NCBI GenBank assembly: GCA_964633975.1
Contig: CAZWKX010000006.1
Location: 3,441-67,440 of the forward strand
Direction: 5' to 3'
Length of the DNA: 64,000 nucleotides
Origin: CAZWKX01 sp964633975
GTDB lineage: Bacteria > Actinomycetota > Acidimicrobiia > Spongiisociales > UBA11373
This document shows positions 43,437-52,409 of the stretch, in pieces. Numbering within the stretch: the stretch's first letter is position 1; every line of letters starts with the position of its first letter. The notes under the pieces were generated by a model. That model was not told the DNA's origin and did not search any database. It saw only the letters and a program-made list of their open reading frames with translations. A program made the translations under genes and the position numbers.

Positions 43437-44576
43437 ATGAGCACCGAGCCCGGCCGCGATCGTGTGCCGCCCTGGGTGAGGGTGCTGCTCGTCCTCATAC
43501 TCCTGTACCTGTTCCTTGCCGGGGTCAAGGCGCTCGAGAGCGGCATCAGGGAGTTCGGGGAGGACTTGACCGATTCGCTGTTCGAGCGGGTATCCAACCC
43601 GCTCGCCGGGCTGTTCGTCGGTATCTTGGCCACGGTTCTGGTGCAGTCGTCATCGGTGACCACGTCAACGATCGTCGGTCTCGTGGGGGGCGGTGTCCTG
43701 CCGATCGAAGTCGCTGTGCCGATGGTCATGGGAGCGAACATCGGGACCACAGTCACCAACACTCTCGCTTCACTGGGGTTCCTGAGGCGCACCGACGAGT
43801 TCCGCCGTGCGTTCGCCGGAGCGACGATGCACGACTTCTTCAACATCTGCAACGTGGTCGTCATGCTCCCGTTCGAGCTGCTGACCCGCGGGCTCACCAA
43901 GATCGCCCAACGGATGGCTGATCTGCTCGGCGGCGTGTTGAGCTTCGGACACGGGGAATCGGGTGGACTGGTCCAGACGGCGGTGAAGGCGCCCGTGCGG
44001 CTCTTCGAGAGTCTGCTGGACAGGCTCGGCTGTGGGGATTCCGTGACGGGAGCCCTGCTGCTCGTGTTCGGGCTGGGCTTGATCTTCCTGGCCCTCGCCT
44101 ACATCACACGAAACATGAAGCTGGTGATGGCGGGGCGCATCGAGCGCTCTCTCAACGCGGTGCTGGCCAAAGGCGGAGGCGCGGCGGCCATTGTCATCGG
44201 GATGATCGTGACCGCGGCCGTGCAGTCTTCGAGCATCACTACGTCGGTGCTGGTGCCGATGATCGCCGCCGGCGTCTTGACTCTCCGCAATGCCTACCCG
44301 GTGACACTCGGCGCCAACGTCGGCACCACGATCACCGCCCTGCTCGCTTCGCTTGCCATCGAGAACCCGGCGGGCCTGGTGATCGCTCTCGTGCACCTCT
44401 TGTTCAACCTGTCCGGGCTGCTCGTATGGTATGTGATACCGGGCTTGCGCGGCATTCCGTTGGCGTTGGCGGAGCGGCTGGCGTTCGTGGCCGAGAAGAG
44501 GAAGTCGTTTGTTGTCGTGTACGTAGTCGGTGTATTCGTGATAATCCCTCTTGTGGGAGTGCTGGTCTTCCAGTAG
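43437..44576 (+). CDS. Na/Pi-cotransporter family protein (NptA/YjbB type)
   Basis: 379 residues from ATG 43437; a TTG at 43422 is possible. The protein has about nine membrane segments and the internal duplication that defines the family: VLVQSSSVTTSTIVGLVGGG and VQSSSITTSVLVPMIAAG, each followed by a GANIGTT or GANVGTT motif. It probably takes up or exports phosphate. The C-terminal PhoU-like domain that many homologues carry is encoded separately by the next gene, 13 bp downstream. Confidence 0.92.
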   Translation: MSTEPGRDRVPPWVRVLLVLILLYLFLAGVKALESGIREFGEDLTDSLFERVSNPLAGLFVGILATVLVQSSSVTTSTIVGLVGGGVLPIEVAVPMVMGANIGTTVTNTLASLGFLRRTDEFRRAFAGATMHDFFNICNVVVMLPFELLTRGLTKIAQRMADLLGGVLSFGHGESGGLVQTAVKAPVRLFESLLDRLGCGDSVTGALLLVFGLGLIFLALAYITRNMKLVMAGRIERSLNAVLAKGGGAAAIVIGMIVTAAVQSSSITTSVLVPMIAAGVLTLRNAYPVTLGANVGTTITALLASLAIENPAGLVIALVHLLFNLSGLLVWYVIPGLRGIPLALAERLAFVAEKRKSFVVVYVVGVFVIIPLVGVLVFQ

Positions 44577-44589
44577 GGGAGGTATCGAG

Positions 44590-45264
44590 ATGGTCTGGGA
44601 GTTCTTCAAGGCGAGCGGTGATCAGCAACTCGAGGAGATCGAGGGACTCATCGTCGAGATGTTGCTCGATTGCCGGCACACCTTCGATCTGGCGGTCAAT
44701 GCCGTCGTCGGCGGCACCGAGGCCGCGGCCGTGGGCAAGGAGATCAGGAAGTCCGATCGGGGCGTCAACAAGGCCGAACGTAGGGTGCGCCGGCAGCTCG
44801 TCGTCCACGTGTCCGTCCGCGGCGAACGGGCCGATCTGCCCCGGGTGCTCGTCACGACGAGCATCATCAAGGACATAGAGCGCATCGGCGACTACGCCAA
44901 GAACGTGTGGGACCTGGCGGACGGCGGTATCGACCTGTCCCACGCCGACGACATCGACCGGCTCGTGGAGCTGCGCGACCGAACGTCGCAGCTCATCGGC
45001 GAGACGGCCCGCATCATTCGCGAGCGCGATGCGGAATCCGCCGAGTCGCTGCTGAAAGGGCTCGATGATGTGCTCGACGAGTACGACGAATGTATAGAGG
45101 CGCAGATCGAGTCCACCGATACGCCGCGTGATGCCGTCCCGCGCGCGCTGCTGTGCCGCTACCTGAAGCGGATCACCGCCCACCTGATGAACGTGCTCAC
45201 ATCTCTCGTAATGCCGTTCGACCGCCTCGACTACTACGACGAGGACAAGGTCGACCGCGACTAG
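44590..45264 (+). CDS. PhoU-domain protein, partner of the Na/Pi cotransporter
   Basis: 224 residues, GGGGAGG 7 nt before the ATG. All-helical, with two PhoU-like halves (IIKDIERIGDYAKNVWDLA, then LLCRYLKRITAHLMNVLTSLV) that hold the E/D-x3-D metal motifs. PhoU proteins regulate phosphate transport. Gene order suggests it acts on the adjacent transporter. Confidence 0.88.
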   Translation: MVWEFFKASGDQQLEEIEGLIVEMLLDCRHTFDLAVNAVVGGTEAAAVGKEIRKSDRGVNKAERRVRRQLVVHVSVRGERADLPRVLVTTSIIKDIERIGDYAKNVWDLADGGIDLSHADDIDRLVELRDRTSQLIGETARIIRERDAESAESLLKGLDDVLDEYDECIEAQIESTDTPRDAVPRALLCRYLKRITAHLMNVLTSLVMPFDRLDYYDEDKVDRD

Positions 45265-45342
45265 CCGATCTCAGTCGGCGATGTCGACGAATACCCGAGG
45301 CGTGCCGTGCCATCGTGCTGCATCGGGGTCTGCTGCGTCGAG

Positions 45343-45359
45343 GCCGGCGCAGCGCCGGC
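45343..45359. terminator. Hairpin between convergent PhoU and CBM9-like genes
   Basis: GCCGGCGC-A-GCGCCGGC, an 8-bp palindromic arm pair with a single central base (loop of 3 or more after fraying), in the 103 bp between two convergent stops. Confidence 0.5.
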
Positions 45360-45367
45360 GGAGCCGT

Positions 45368-46705
45368 CTAGGGCTGCGTCGGCACCATCTGCATGGTATT
45401 CGAGCCGAACTGCATCTCGTGGGGGGTCCCCGGGCAGTAGGTGATGCTGGCTCGTACTTTGACCACGCCGTAGGTGGCACTGTCCTCGACCATGCTTTCC
45501 AGCTGCTCGGGGGTCAGGTGCAGGTGCTCACCGGAACCGATGGTCTGCCATCCCTCCTTGGTCTCCACTTCCCATGTGATCTCGTAGGGGACGCCGGTGG
45601 CTCCACTGCGGTCGGCGGCATGGAGATCGGCCCCGCTCTCCTTGTTCACACCGACGGCGGCGGGAACGTCGGGTTCGAGCCGCCTCAACTCGCCGCGCAG
45701 GTCCTCGATGCGTTGGTCCCGCTTCGTCGACTGCGGCAGCTTCTCCATGTCGGAGATGGCGTTCTTCAGGCGCGCTACCTGTTCCTGCTTGGGATCGGGC
45801 ACCGAGCCGGGGACCGGGTTGGCGCAAGTGACGCGAGCCCCCAGGGCACCGGCTTCCTCGGCGAGTTTCTCACACGGATCCGGCTTCTTCGATCTGGCCC
45901 ACAGGCTGATGAGGAGTAGGGACAGCAGGAGCAGGATGCCGATCACTCCTCCGATCACGTACATCCAGGGGAAACCGCCCGGCTTCGTCGTGTCGCCCTG
46001 CGCCATGCCTTGGGCTTCCTGCGCCGTGTTGGCGGTATCGGCGCCGGTTCCTGGTTCCGACGTGGAGTACCAGGGCCAGGCCTCCATCGCAGTTGGTGCT
46101 GATCCCTCTTCCGTCGAGAAAGGATCGACGGTGTCCATCGCTGTCGGCGGCGTCTCCTGTTGCTGCGGTTCGGGGACGAATTGGGCCCAGAAGGGCTCGG
46201 ATGTGTATTCGACCCCGTCTACGACGACGCCGACCACCAGCCGTACCGGCCCTTCGGGAAGCTCCAAGATCACCTCGTTGGCGCCGGGATTCACACAGGG
46301 AGGGCTGCTCGCCTCCTCATCGCAGCTGTAGCTGAACGGGCCGTCGTATTCGCAGGAGGTGCAGCCTTCGGCAGAGCAGAGCGCCATGGTGTCGCCGGCC
46401 TCGCACAATTCGCCGTCCCCGTCGTCGCGGACGGCGAATGCCTCCCAGTCGGTGCCGGGCTCAGCGCACGGCAAGCACTCGAAGGCGAGGTAGAAGGTCT
46501 CGCCGTCGTGCATGGCCTTGGCCACGACGGGGAGGTCTTCGGTTGGGAGCTCGGCCGCCTCGTCCCATTCGCCCGGTGCCAGCTCTCCGTCGATCACGGG
46601 GGGTATACACCAGGGCACCTCCACGGTGGTCTGGGCCAAGGCGCTGGCGGCCGGTACGACGAGCAACACTGCGGCCGGGAGCACGCTGCGAGTCCATGGA
46701 CGCAC
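45368..46705 (-). CDS. Exported CBM9-like domain protein with TM and coiled cytoplasmic tail
   Basis: 445 residues from GTG 46705, which has GAGGGGG upstream. A signal peptide (to about SALAQ) leads into a CBM9/DOMON-like opening (CIPPVIDGELAPGEWDEAAELP, then GETFYLAFECLP). Eight or more Cys follow, including a CSAEGCTSCEYDGPFSYSC cluster, so it is probably disulfide-rich. One membrane segment (MYVIGGVIGILLLLSLLLISLW) is followed by a charged helical tail and a final beta-rich part. Topology is external domain, TM, internal domain. Function unknown; a surface binding receptor is a guess. Confidence 0.75.
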   Translation of the reverse strand: MRPWTRSVLPAAVLLVVPAASALAQTTVEVPWCIPPVIDGELAPGEWDEAAELPTEDLPVVAKAMHDGETFYLAFECLPCAEPGTDWEAFAVRDDGDGELCEAGDTMALCSAEGCTSCEYDGPFSYSCDEEASSPPCVNPGANEVILELPEGPVRLVVGVVVDGVEYTSEPFWAQFVPEPQQQETPPTAMDTVDPFSTEEGSAPTAMEAWPWYSTSEPGTGADTANTAQEAQGMAQGDTTKPGGFPWMYVIGGVIGILLLLSLLLISLWARSKKPDPCEKLAEEAGALGARVTCANPVPGSVPDPKQEQVARLKNAISDMEKLPQSTKRDQRIEDLRGELRRLEPDVPAAVGVNKESGADLHAADRSGATGVPYEITWEVETKEGWQTIGSGEHLHLTPEQLESMVEDSATYGVVKVRASITYCPGTPHEMQFGSNTMQMVPTQP

Positions 46706-46827
46706 CCCACACCCCCTCTTAGCGGGCACTGCACGCTCTTGGTATGCCGTCCCGATCACGAAGCGTATTGGAGACCGGCCGGCGCGGCAACTCGGCAGCG
46801 CGTCGACGAGGCCCGTGCCGACGGTGG

Positions 46828-47292
46828 CTAGCCGATCAGGGTCAGCGCCCCGACAAGGTGGTAGACGAGCAGGAGGGCCAGGCCGCCGGCGATTAGCAGC
46901 GACATCTCCAGCACCCGCCGGTAGCGGCGCAGAGCCCAGATGGCTGACACGACGAGAACCGCAGTCGACAACTTGAAGACCCCGGCGAGCACCGGATCGA
47001 TGCCGATCAGCCGGGCCATGATCGGGTTGGCTTCCGAAGCTCCCAGGTCTAGGGCTCGCAGGGTGAGCAGGAGGTCGGCGATGCTGAGCGCCAAGACGGC
47101 AGCCAGCACCACGATGAGTGACCGGGATCCGCGACGGTAGCGGTCGAGCAGACGCCATTGGGCTTTGCGCAGCAGGCCGGTGGAAGACCGTCGCCGTTCG
47201 AAGCCGCGACGACGCTCCGGGTAGTGCAAGCACAAGCGCCGGATGCGACGATCCCCCATGGTGCGGCGGTCGGCCGGTCGGCTGGTCCCCAT
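46828..47292 (-). CDS. DUF5658-type small membrane protein
   Basis: 154 residues. An Arg-rich cytoplasmic N-terminus (RRGFERRRS) precedes three membrane helices. The first holds the D-x-x-x-T...GASEANPIMA pattern of DUF5658. Function unknown. ATG 47292 is assumed; ATG 47259 (MGDRRIRRL) is equally possible. Confidence 0.75.
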   Translation of the reverse strand: MGTSRPADRRTMGDRRIRRLCLHYPERRRGFERRRSSTGLLRKAQWRLLDRYRRGSRSLIVVLAAVLALSIADLLLTLRALDLGASEANPIMARLIGIDPVLAGVFKLSTAVLVVSAIWALRRYRRVLEMSLLIAGGLALLLVYHLVGALTLIG

Positions 47293-47511
47293 CGGATGTC
47301 TTCTCAGGGTGTGAGCCTACGTCATCGGGCCGCTTTGCGCTCCGAGCTGGGAGCTGCCAGCGCCATGGGGCGCGGCAAATGAGATACCTTGAGCGCTGGT
47401 CGCGGGAGAATCTCTAGTGACGTGCCCCGCGCACGAGGCCGGGGCCGGCTTGGTGGGAACCCGGGCGGTCACTCAGGCCGTCACAGAGACGATCCAACAC
47501 AGGAAAGAGCC

Positions 47512-49515
47512 ATGACAAACCAGAACGCGGGAGGCCGGCGCAGCGCTTTGTGGTTCGGCCTCACCTTTATCGTGATCGTCGGAATCGTCGTGTCGGTCGT
47601 AGTCCTCGTTCCCGCGAATGAGGCGGCGGCCGAAGAGAGCCTCGAGCCGTTCGACTCCTGCGATGCCCTACTCGCATATGCCAAGAGCGAGGCCCTCGAT
47701 CGGGTTACCGCTTGGGGCCTCGAAGGTGGTTGGGGCATTCCCATCCTGATGGACGGTGTCGGCATCGCTGAAGAAGCGGCACAGCCCGCTGCGGATTCCG
47801 GTGTCGGGGGCGATACGGGTGAGCTGACTCGAAACGAGACGTCGGGATACTCGACCACCAATGTGCAGGAGGCCGGCATCGACGAGGCCGACCTGGTGAA
47901 GACCGATGGCGAGCGTATCGTGGTCATCTCCGGACAGACGCTCTACGTGCTGTCGACCGACCTCGAGATCCTCTCCACGCTCGATCTGTCTCAGGAGGGG
48001 TGGTTCTCCGAGATGTTCCTCGTCGGCGATCGGGTGGTCCTGCTCGGCGACCACGGGGGTGTCGTCGGCATGCCAGGCGAGCGTTTCGCCTCGGTTCCCT
48101 ACTACGGCGGCATTGCCGCCATCGCCGAGGTCGATCTCTCCGACTCGTCCGCTCCCGAGCTGCTGCGCACCACCTACATCGACGGCAGCTACCTGTCGGC
48201 TCGCCTGCACGGCGACGTTGTGCGTGTTGTGGTCTCGTCCTACCCGACCGGACTCGAGTGGTCGTACCCCGTCGGTTCCGGACTGCGCGCCGAGCGTGAG
48301 GCCCTCCGCCAGAACCAGGCCATCATCGAGGCCTCGACCATCGACAACTGGCTTCCCTACTTCGTTGCCGTTGATCACAGAGACGGCAGCGAAGACGAGG
48401 GTCTTCTCCTTTCCTGCGACGACGCCTATCACCCCAGGAGCTTCTCCGGCTTCGGGATGTTGACCATCGCCGCCTTCGGCCCTGATGGACTTGGAGACAG
48501 CACGGGGGTCATGGCCGACGGCGAAACGGTCTATGCATCCAGCGGCTCCATCTACGTCGCCACCAACCGTTGGAACGACCTGTACACCGACGAGACGGGG
48601 TCGGACGGCGTGCGGACACAGATCCACGCCTTCGACATTGATGGAGCCACCACCGACTACGCCGCTTCGGGCTCGGTGGCCGGCTACCTGCTCAACCAGT
48701 TCTCCATGTCCGAGTGGGATGAGCACCTGCGGGTGGCCACAACCACCTCGGAGTGGCGGGGGAGCAGTGAGGATTCGGAGTCGCAGGTCGCAGTCCTGGG
48801 CCGGTCCGGCCGGGAACTCGTGGAGGTCGGACAGGTGGGTGGTCTCGGCCACGGCGAGCAGATCTACTCGGTTCGTTTTGTGGGCCCGACCGGCTATGTG
48901 GTCACCTTCCGCCAGGTCGATCCGCTCTACGTCATCGATCTCTCCGACCCGGCCAACCCGCAACAGGCCGGAGAGCTGGAGATCAGCGGCTACTCGGCCT
49001 ACCTGCACCCGGTGTCCGAAGGCCGGATCCTGGGTGTGGGCCAGGACGCCACCGAGGAGGGCCAAACGACCGGCACCAAGGTGGCTATGTTCGACGTCTC
49101 CGATCCGCAGAACCCGCAGCAGCTCTTCACCTACTCCCTCACCGACGCCTGGTCGGAGGCGGAGTGGGATCACAGGGCTTTCCTGCTCTGGGAAGACACG
49201 CTGGTGATGCCCCTCGAGGTATGGGGTCGCGAGGAGCTCGTGTCGGTGCCCGATTCCGATGAGGCCGGGACCGGCGGAGCCACCGGAGTCGCAGTCGATG
49301 AGGTGTACGCGGAGGATTGGTTCAGCGGTGCGCTGATGCTGCGTATCGGCGACGGGTTCCAGGAGATCGCCAGGGTGGATCATCCCGGCGGAGTGCGCCG
49401 CTCTCTTGTGATCGGCGAACGGCTTTACCTGGTTGGATACAGCGCCATCCAGATGGTGAACCTGGCCGACGGTTCGCCCATCGACGGCGGCCTGCTGGAG
49501 CTTGACGGCTTCTAG
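47512..49515 (+). CDS. Beta-propeller domain protein, membrane-anchored (PF09826-like)
   Basis: 667 residues from ATG 47512, with AGGAAAGAG upstream. One N-terminal membrane segment (FGLTFIVIVGIVVSVVVLV) anchors an external domain. The text SGYSTTNVQEAGIDEADLVKTDGERIVVISGQTLYVL is the signature of the beta-propeller family PF09826, and blade-like repeats continue (VRFVGPTGYVVTFRQVDPLYVIDLSDP, then GRILGVGQDA). Function unknown; probably extracytoplasmic. A strong terminator follows. The 219-bp region before it holds no other gene that I can see. Confidence 0.87.
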   Translation: MTNQNAGGRRSALWFGLTFIVIVGIVVSVVVLVPANEAAAEESLEPFDSCDALLAYAKSEALDRVTAWGLEGGWGIPILMDGVGIAEEAAQPAADSGVGGDTGELTRNETSGYSTTNVQEAGIDEADLVKTDGERIVVISGQTLYVLSTDLEILSTLDLSQEGWFSEMFLVGDRVVLLGDHGGVVGMPGERFASVPYYGGIAAIAEVDLSDSSAPELLRTTYIDGSYLSARLHGDVVRVVVSSYPTGLEWSYPVGSGLRAEREALRQNQAIIEASTIDNWLPYFVAVDHRDGSEDEGLLLSCDDAYHPRSFSGFGMLTIAAFGPDGLGDSTGVMADGETVYASSGSIYVATNRWNDLYTDETGSDGVRTQIHAFDIDGATTDYAASGSVAGYLLNQFSMSEWDEHLRVATTTSEWRGSSEDSESQVAVLGRSGRELVEVGQVGGLGHGEQIYSVRFVGPTGYVVTFRQVDPLYVIDLSDPANPQQAGELEISGYSAYLHPVSEGRILGVGQDATEEGQTTGTKVAMFDVSDPQNPQQLFTYSLTDAWSEAEWDHRAFLLWEDTLVMPLEVWGREELVSVPDSDEAGTGGATGVAVDEVYAEDWFSGALMLRIGDGFQEIARVDHPGGVRRSLVIGERLYLVGYSAIQMVNLADGSPIDGGLLELDGF

Positions 49516-49528
49516 GCCGCAGAGAACG

Positions 49529-49557
49529 GAGGGGGCCGGCAGTCTGTCGGCCCCCTC
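49529..49557. terminator. Bidirectional terminator after the beta-propeller gene
   Basis: GAGGGGGCCG pairs with CGGCCCCCTC (10 bp), extended by a G-U and a C-G pair into a 5-nt loop, between convergent stops at 49515 and 49564. Confidence 0.75.
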
Positions 49558-49563
49558 GGCGCG

Positions 49564-50196
49564 TCAGGGGCAGTCCGTCGGAGGAAACGGCTCGGCCGGA
49601 ACGTTGGGGTTCCACACCTCACGTTCCGACCAGGGGGATCCGGCTGTGAGCGAGATCACCGTGCAATGTCTGGGCTTGTTCTGTGTAAACCTGGTCAGCC
49701 CGACCCCGGTGAGGCGCAGGCGGGCCGCCTGGACCGGGTCTTGGTGCGAGACGACGACGGCGACCCCGCCGGGGTGGGCAGACCCCAGTTCGGCGACGGC
49801 GGTGGCCATTCGCTCGGCAACGGCACTGATGGACTCGGGCGAGAATGGCAGCTCCTGAGGGTGCTCGAGGTAGGCCTCGAGCTCTCCGGGGAACGCCTTG
49901 GGCAGCTGCTCCCAGACCACCCCGCGCCAGCGCCGGCCCAGAGCCCATTCGGTGAGTCGCTCATCGCCGTAGGCCTCGAGCCCCAGCGTGTCGGCCAGGA
50001 TCTGTGCCGTCTCCATGGCGCGCTCCAGCGGAGATGAGACGACGGCGTCGACGGCAAGGCCGCTGAGGTGGTCGGCGGCGGCGGCCGCTTGTCGAAGGCC
50101 GGTCTCGCCCAGGACGAAGCCGGGGAGATCGCCGTAGACCAAATGGTCGGGGTTGTGGACCTCGCCGTGGCGTACGAGGTGGAGCTCGCGCAACAC
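49564..50196 (-). CDS. Histidine phosphatase family protein (phosphoglycerate mutase-like)
   Basis: 210 residues from GTG 50196; an ATG at 50259 would overlap dinB. The catalytic motif HLVRHGEV lies at the start. The second-shell features SSPLERAMETAQILAD and VVSHQDPVQAARLRL (second catalytic His) are present. These enzymes dephosphorylate small metabolites or proteins; the substrate is not predictable. It diverges from dinB with 28 bp between start codons. Confidence 0.87.
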   Translation of the reverse strand: MLRELHLVRHGEVHNPDHLVYGDLPGFVLGETGLRQAAAAADHLSGLAVDAVVSSPLERAMETAQILADTLGLEAYGDERLTEWALGRRWRGVVWEQLPKAFPGELEAYLEHPQELPFSPESISAVAERMATAVAELGSAHPGGVAVVVSHQDPVQAARLRLTGVGLTRFTQNKPRHCTVISLTAGSPWSEREVWNPNVPAEPFPPTDCP

Positions 50197-50204
50197 GAGG
50201 CGGG

Positions 50205-50218
50205 AGTGTAGGTACGGT
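50205..50218. promoter_or_regulatory. Abutting divergent -10-like hexamers for the phosphatase and dinB
   Basis: TACACT on the minus strand (50210-50205) ends 8 nt before the phosphatase GTG. TACGGT on the plus strand (50213-50218) ends 6 nt before the dinB GTG. Only 2 bp separate them, so the two RNA polymerase sites would exclude one another. No GAAC-N4-GTTC LexA box is present. Confidence 0.45.
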
Positions 50219-50224
50219 GGGACC

Positions 50225-51442
50225 GTGCAATTCTCCGAGCCAATCGCCCACGTCGACATGGATGCCTTCTTCGTCGAGGTGGAGCGGTTGCGACGTCCGG
50301 ATCTTGTGGGAGTGCCCGTCGTCGTCGCCGGTCTGGGGAGACGAGGTGTGGTGTCCTCGGCGTCCTATGAGGCGCGGCGCAGCGGAGTCGGGTCGGGGAT
50401 GCCCACGGCCCATGCCCGCCGGCTGTGCCCGCGAGCCAGGTTCCTGGCGCCGGACCACGGCGTCTATTCCGGTGCTTCCCGCCGCGTGTTCGAAGTGCTG
50501 CACTCATTCACGCCGAGGGTGGAGCCCGTCTCGGTCGACGAGGCGTTCTTAGACATCGCCGGACTGCGTCTCAGCTACGAGTCGCCGGTGGCGGTGGGGG
50601 AGGCGATCCGCACGGCGGTGAGGCAATGCACCGGACTGCCGGCGTCTGTGGGCCTGGCCGCATGCAAGTTCATCGCCAAGATGGCGAGTCGTGCAGCAAA
50701 GCCCGATGGGCTTTTCCTAGTACGGGCGGGAACGGAGATCGAGTTCATCCACCCCATGCCGGTGCGCAATCTCTGGGGGGTTGGCGAGTCCTCGTACTCC
50801 AGGCTCGAGGAGCTGGGGGTGAAGACGATCGGCGACCTTGCTTCGTTCCCTCGAGCGACGTTGATGCGGCGCTTGGGAGTGGCGGCGGGCGCACACGTCT
50901 GGGACCTGGCCCACGCCCGCGACGGGCGGCAAGTGGAGCCGGAGGCCGAGCGGCGGTCGGTCTCCGTGGAGACCACCTACGAGCGGGACATCAGCGGAGC
51001 CGAGGCGCTTGAAGCCGAGCTGCTGCGCCACGCCGATCGTCTGGCTGCACGCCTGCGGCGGTCTGCCGAGGTCGCACGTAACGTGGGCATCAAGGTGCGA
51101 TTTGCCGATTTCACCACCATCACCAGAAGTGAGACCCTGCCGGCGCCGATAGATACGACGCATGGGATCTTCGAGGCAGCTCTTCGCCTGCTGAAGCGAG
51201 CCGAGATCGGTGACCGGCCCGTACGTCTGTTGGGTGTCGCGGCCGGCACACTCGACGACGCGGCGGCGCCCAGGCAGCTCGAGCTGGGTCAGCGGCCTTG
51301 GGAGGATCTGGAGTCGGCCGTCGATCGAGTCAGGCGTCGCTTCGGGCGAACGGCGGTTGGTCGAGCGCGTCTCGTCGACCCTGCGAAGCCTCCCAAAGTG
51401 AAGTCCCAGAAACTAGCAGAGAACCCCCAAGACCTGGTCTAG
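50225..51442 (+). CDS. dinB: Y-family DNA polymerase IV
   Basis: 405 residues from GTG 50225. Palm catalytic residues lie in AHVDMDAFFVEVE and SVDEAFLDIAG. The fingers segment SSASYEARRSGVGSGMP and the HhH thumb region (NLWGVGESSYSRLEELGVKTIGDLA) follow, then a little-finger domain to about 350. A C-terminal beta-clamp-like peptide is not obvious. It carries out translesion synthesis. The -10-like TACGGT lies 6 nt before the start. Confidence 0.94.
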   Translation: MQFSEPIAHVDMDAFFVEVERLRRPDLVGVPVVVAGLGRRGVVSSASYEARRSGVGSGMPTAHARRLCPRARFLAPDHGVYSGASRRVFEVLHSFTPRVEPVSVDEAFLDIAGLRLSYESPVAVGEAIRTAVRQCTGLPASVGLAACKFIAKMASRAAKPDGLFLVRAGTEIEFIHPMPVRNLWGVGESSYSRLEELGVKTIGDLASFPRATLMRRLGVAAGAHVWDLAHARDGRQVEPEAERRSVSVETTYERDISGAEALEAELLRHADRLAARLRRSAEVARNVGIKVRFADFTTITRSETLPAPIDTTHGIFEAALRLLKRAEIGDRPVRLLGVAAGTLDDAAAPRQLELGQRPWEDLESAVDRVRRRFGRTAVGRARLVDPAKPPKVKSQKLAENPQDLV

Positions 51443-51483
51443 GACCCTCGGGTATACTTCGCCTTCGATCGCCGGACGAAACC

Positions 51484-51819
51484 ATGCCACTCGACGACAG
51501 AGAACAGCGCATCCTCGAAGAGATAGAGCGTCAGTTCTACGAAGAGGATCCGAGACTGGCCGAGACGGTCAGGAGCACAACGCTGGCGAGCATCTCGGCG
51601 CGGCAGCTCAAGTGGGCGCTGCTCACCTTGGTGGCAGGCGTCGGGCTGATGCTCGGTTTTTACACGCGCAGCACGCCGGTGGCGCTGCTCGGGTTCGTTG
51701 TCATGGTGCTGTCCGTGGCGTGGATCGCCGCGATAGTGCAGCGGCGGAGTGGTGTTGGTCGGAAGTCGGCCCGGGAGAAGATGGGCCGCCTCGGGCGAAG
51801 GTGGCATCGGCGCGACTAG
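51484..51819 (+). CDS. DUF3040 membrane protein
   Basis: 111 residues. The start MPLDDREQRILEEIERQFYEEDPRLA is typical of the actinobacterial DUF3040 family, which often sits near mraZ and dcw genes. Two membrane helices follow and a basic tail ends the protein. TATACT at 51453-51458 could be its -10, giving a short leader. Function unknown. Confidence 0.9.
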   Translation: MPLDDREQRILEEIERQFYEEDPRLAETVRSTTLASISARQLKWALLTLVAGVGLMLGFYTRSTPVALLGFVVMVLSVAWIAAIVQRRSGVGRKSAREKMGRLGRRWHRRD

Positions 51820-51895
51820 CCTGCGCCGCACCACGCGGGAGTGGAAAAGTACAGGACTCGCCGGGGCGGGCCTGTTGGGGATCTTGGGAGGGAGA

Positions 51896-52393
51896 GTGGC
51901 CTTGGAAGGCTTCACCGCACAGCAGACGTGTCGTTTCACCGGTTGCACGCCTCACCAGCTGCGGTATTGGGATCATGTCAGCCTCGTCAACCCCAGCATC
52001 CAGGGCACCGGTGGCCGCCCCGGACGCCGCCGCCTCTACTCCTTTCGTGATCTCGTGGCGCTGCGCGTCGTCAAGAGCCTGCTCGACAATGGCATGTCGG
52101 TGCAACGGGTGCGGCGCGCGTGGGAATACCTGCGGCGGACGGCCGACATCGACAATCACCTCGCCGAGGTCAAGCTGGTCACCGACGGGAAGAGCATCTT
52201 CCGAGTCGCCTCCAACGACGATGAGGTGATCGACGCCCTGCGCTCCGGACAGCTCGCCTTTTTCGTGGCCATCAACGAGATCGCCCACGAGGTCGAGGAA
52301 GACGTGACCCGGTTCGAGCTCGATCGCGAGCGGTTCCTCGAGATGCTTCGACGCGGTGAGGAAGACGTCCTCTCCGAAGCCGCGGGCGGCTGA
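51896..52393 (+). CDS. MerR-family transcriptional regulator
   Basis: 165 residues from GTG 51896 with GGGAGGG upstream. N-terminal winged helix (FTAQQTCRFTGCTPHQLRYWDHVSLVNPS, then RRRLYSFRDLVALRVVKSLLDNGMSVQRVRRAW). The C-terminal part is acidic and helical, with no Cys effector motif, so it is not a classical metal sensor. The target is unknown. It converges with the transglutaminase gene. Confidence 0.88.
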   Translation: MALEGFTAQQTCRFTGCTPHQLRYWDHVSLVNPSIQGTGGRPGRRRLYSFRDLVALRVVKSLLDNGMSVQRVRRAWEYLRRTADIDNHLAEVKLVTDGKSIFRVASNDDEVIDALRSGQLAFFVAINEIAHEVEEDVTRFELDRERFLEMLRRGEEDVLSEAAGG

Positions 52394-52409
52394 GCCCCGG
52401 CCGGTCACG

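Noticed and set aside
47668..49383. Long minus-strand open frame opposite the beta-propeller gene
   Set aside because: Antisense shadow; the plus-strand protein has clear family motifs, a TM anchor and a Shine-Dalgarno.
50197..50260. SOS box for dinB
   Set aside because: No GAAC-N4-GTTC palindrome near either start codon.
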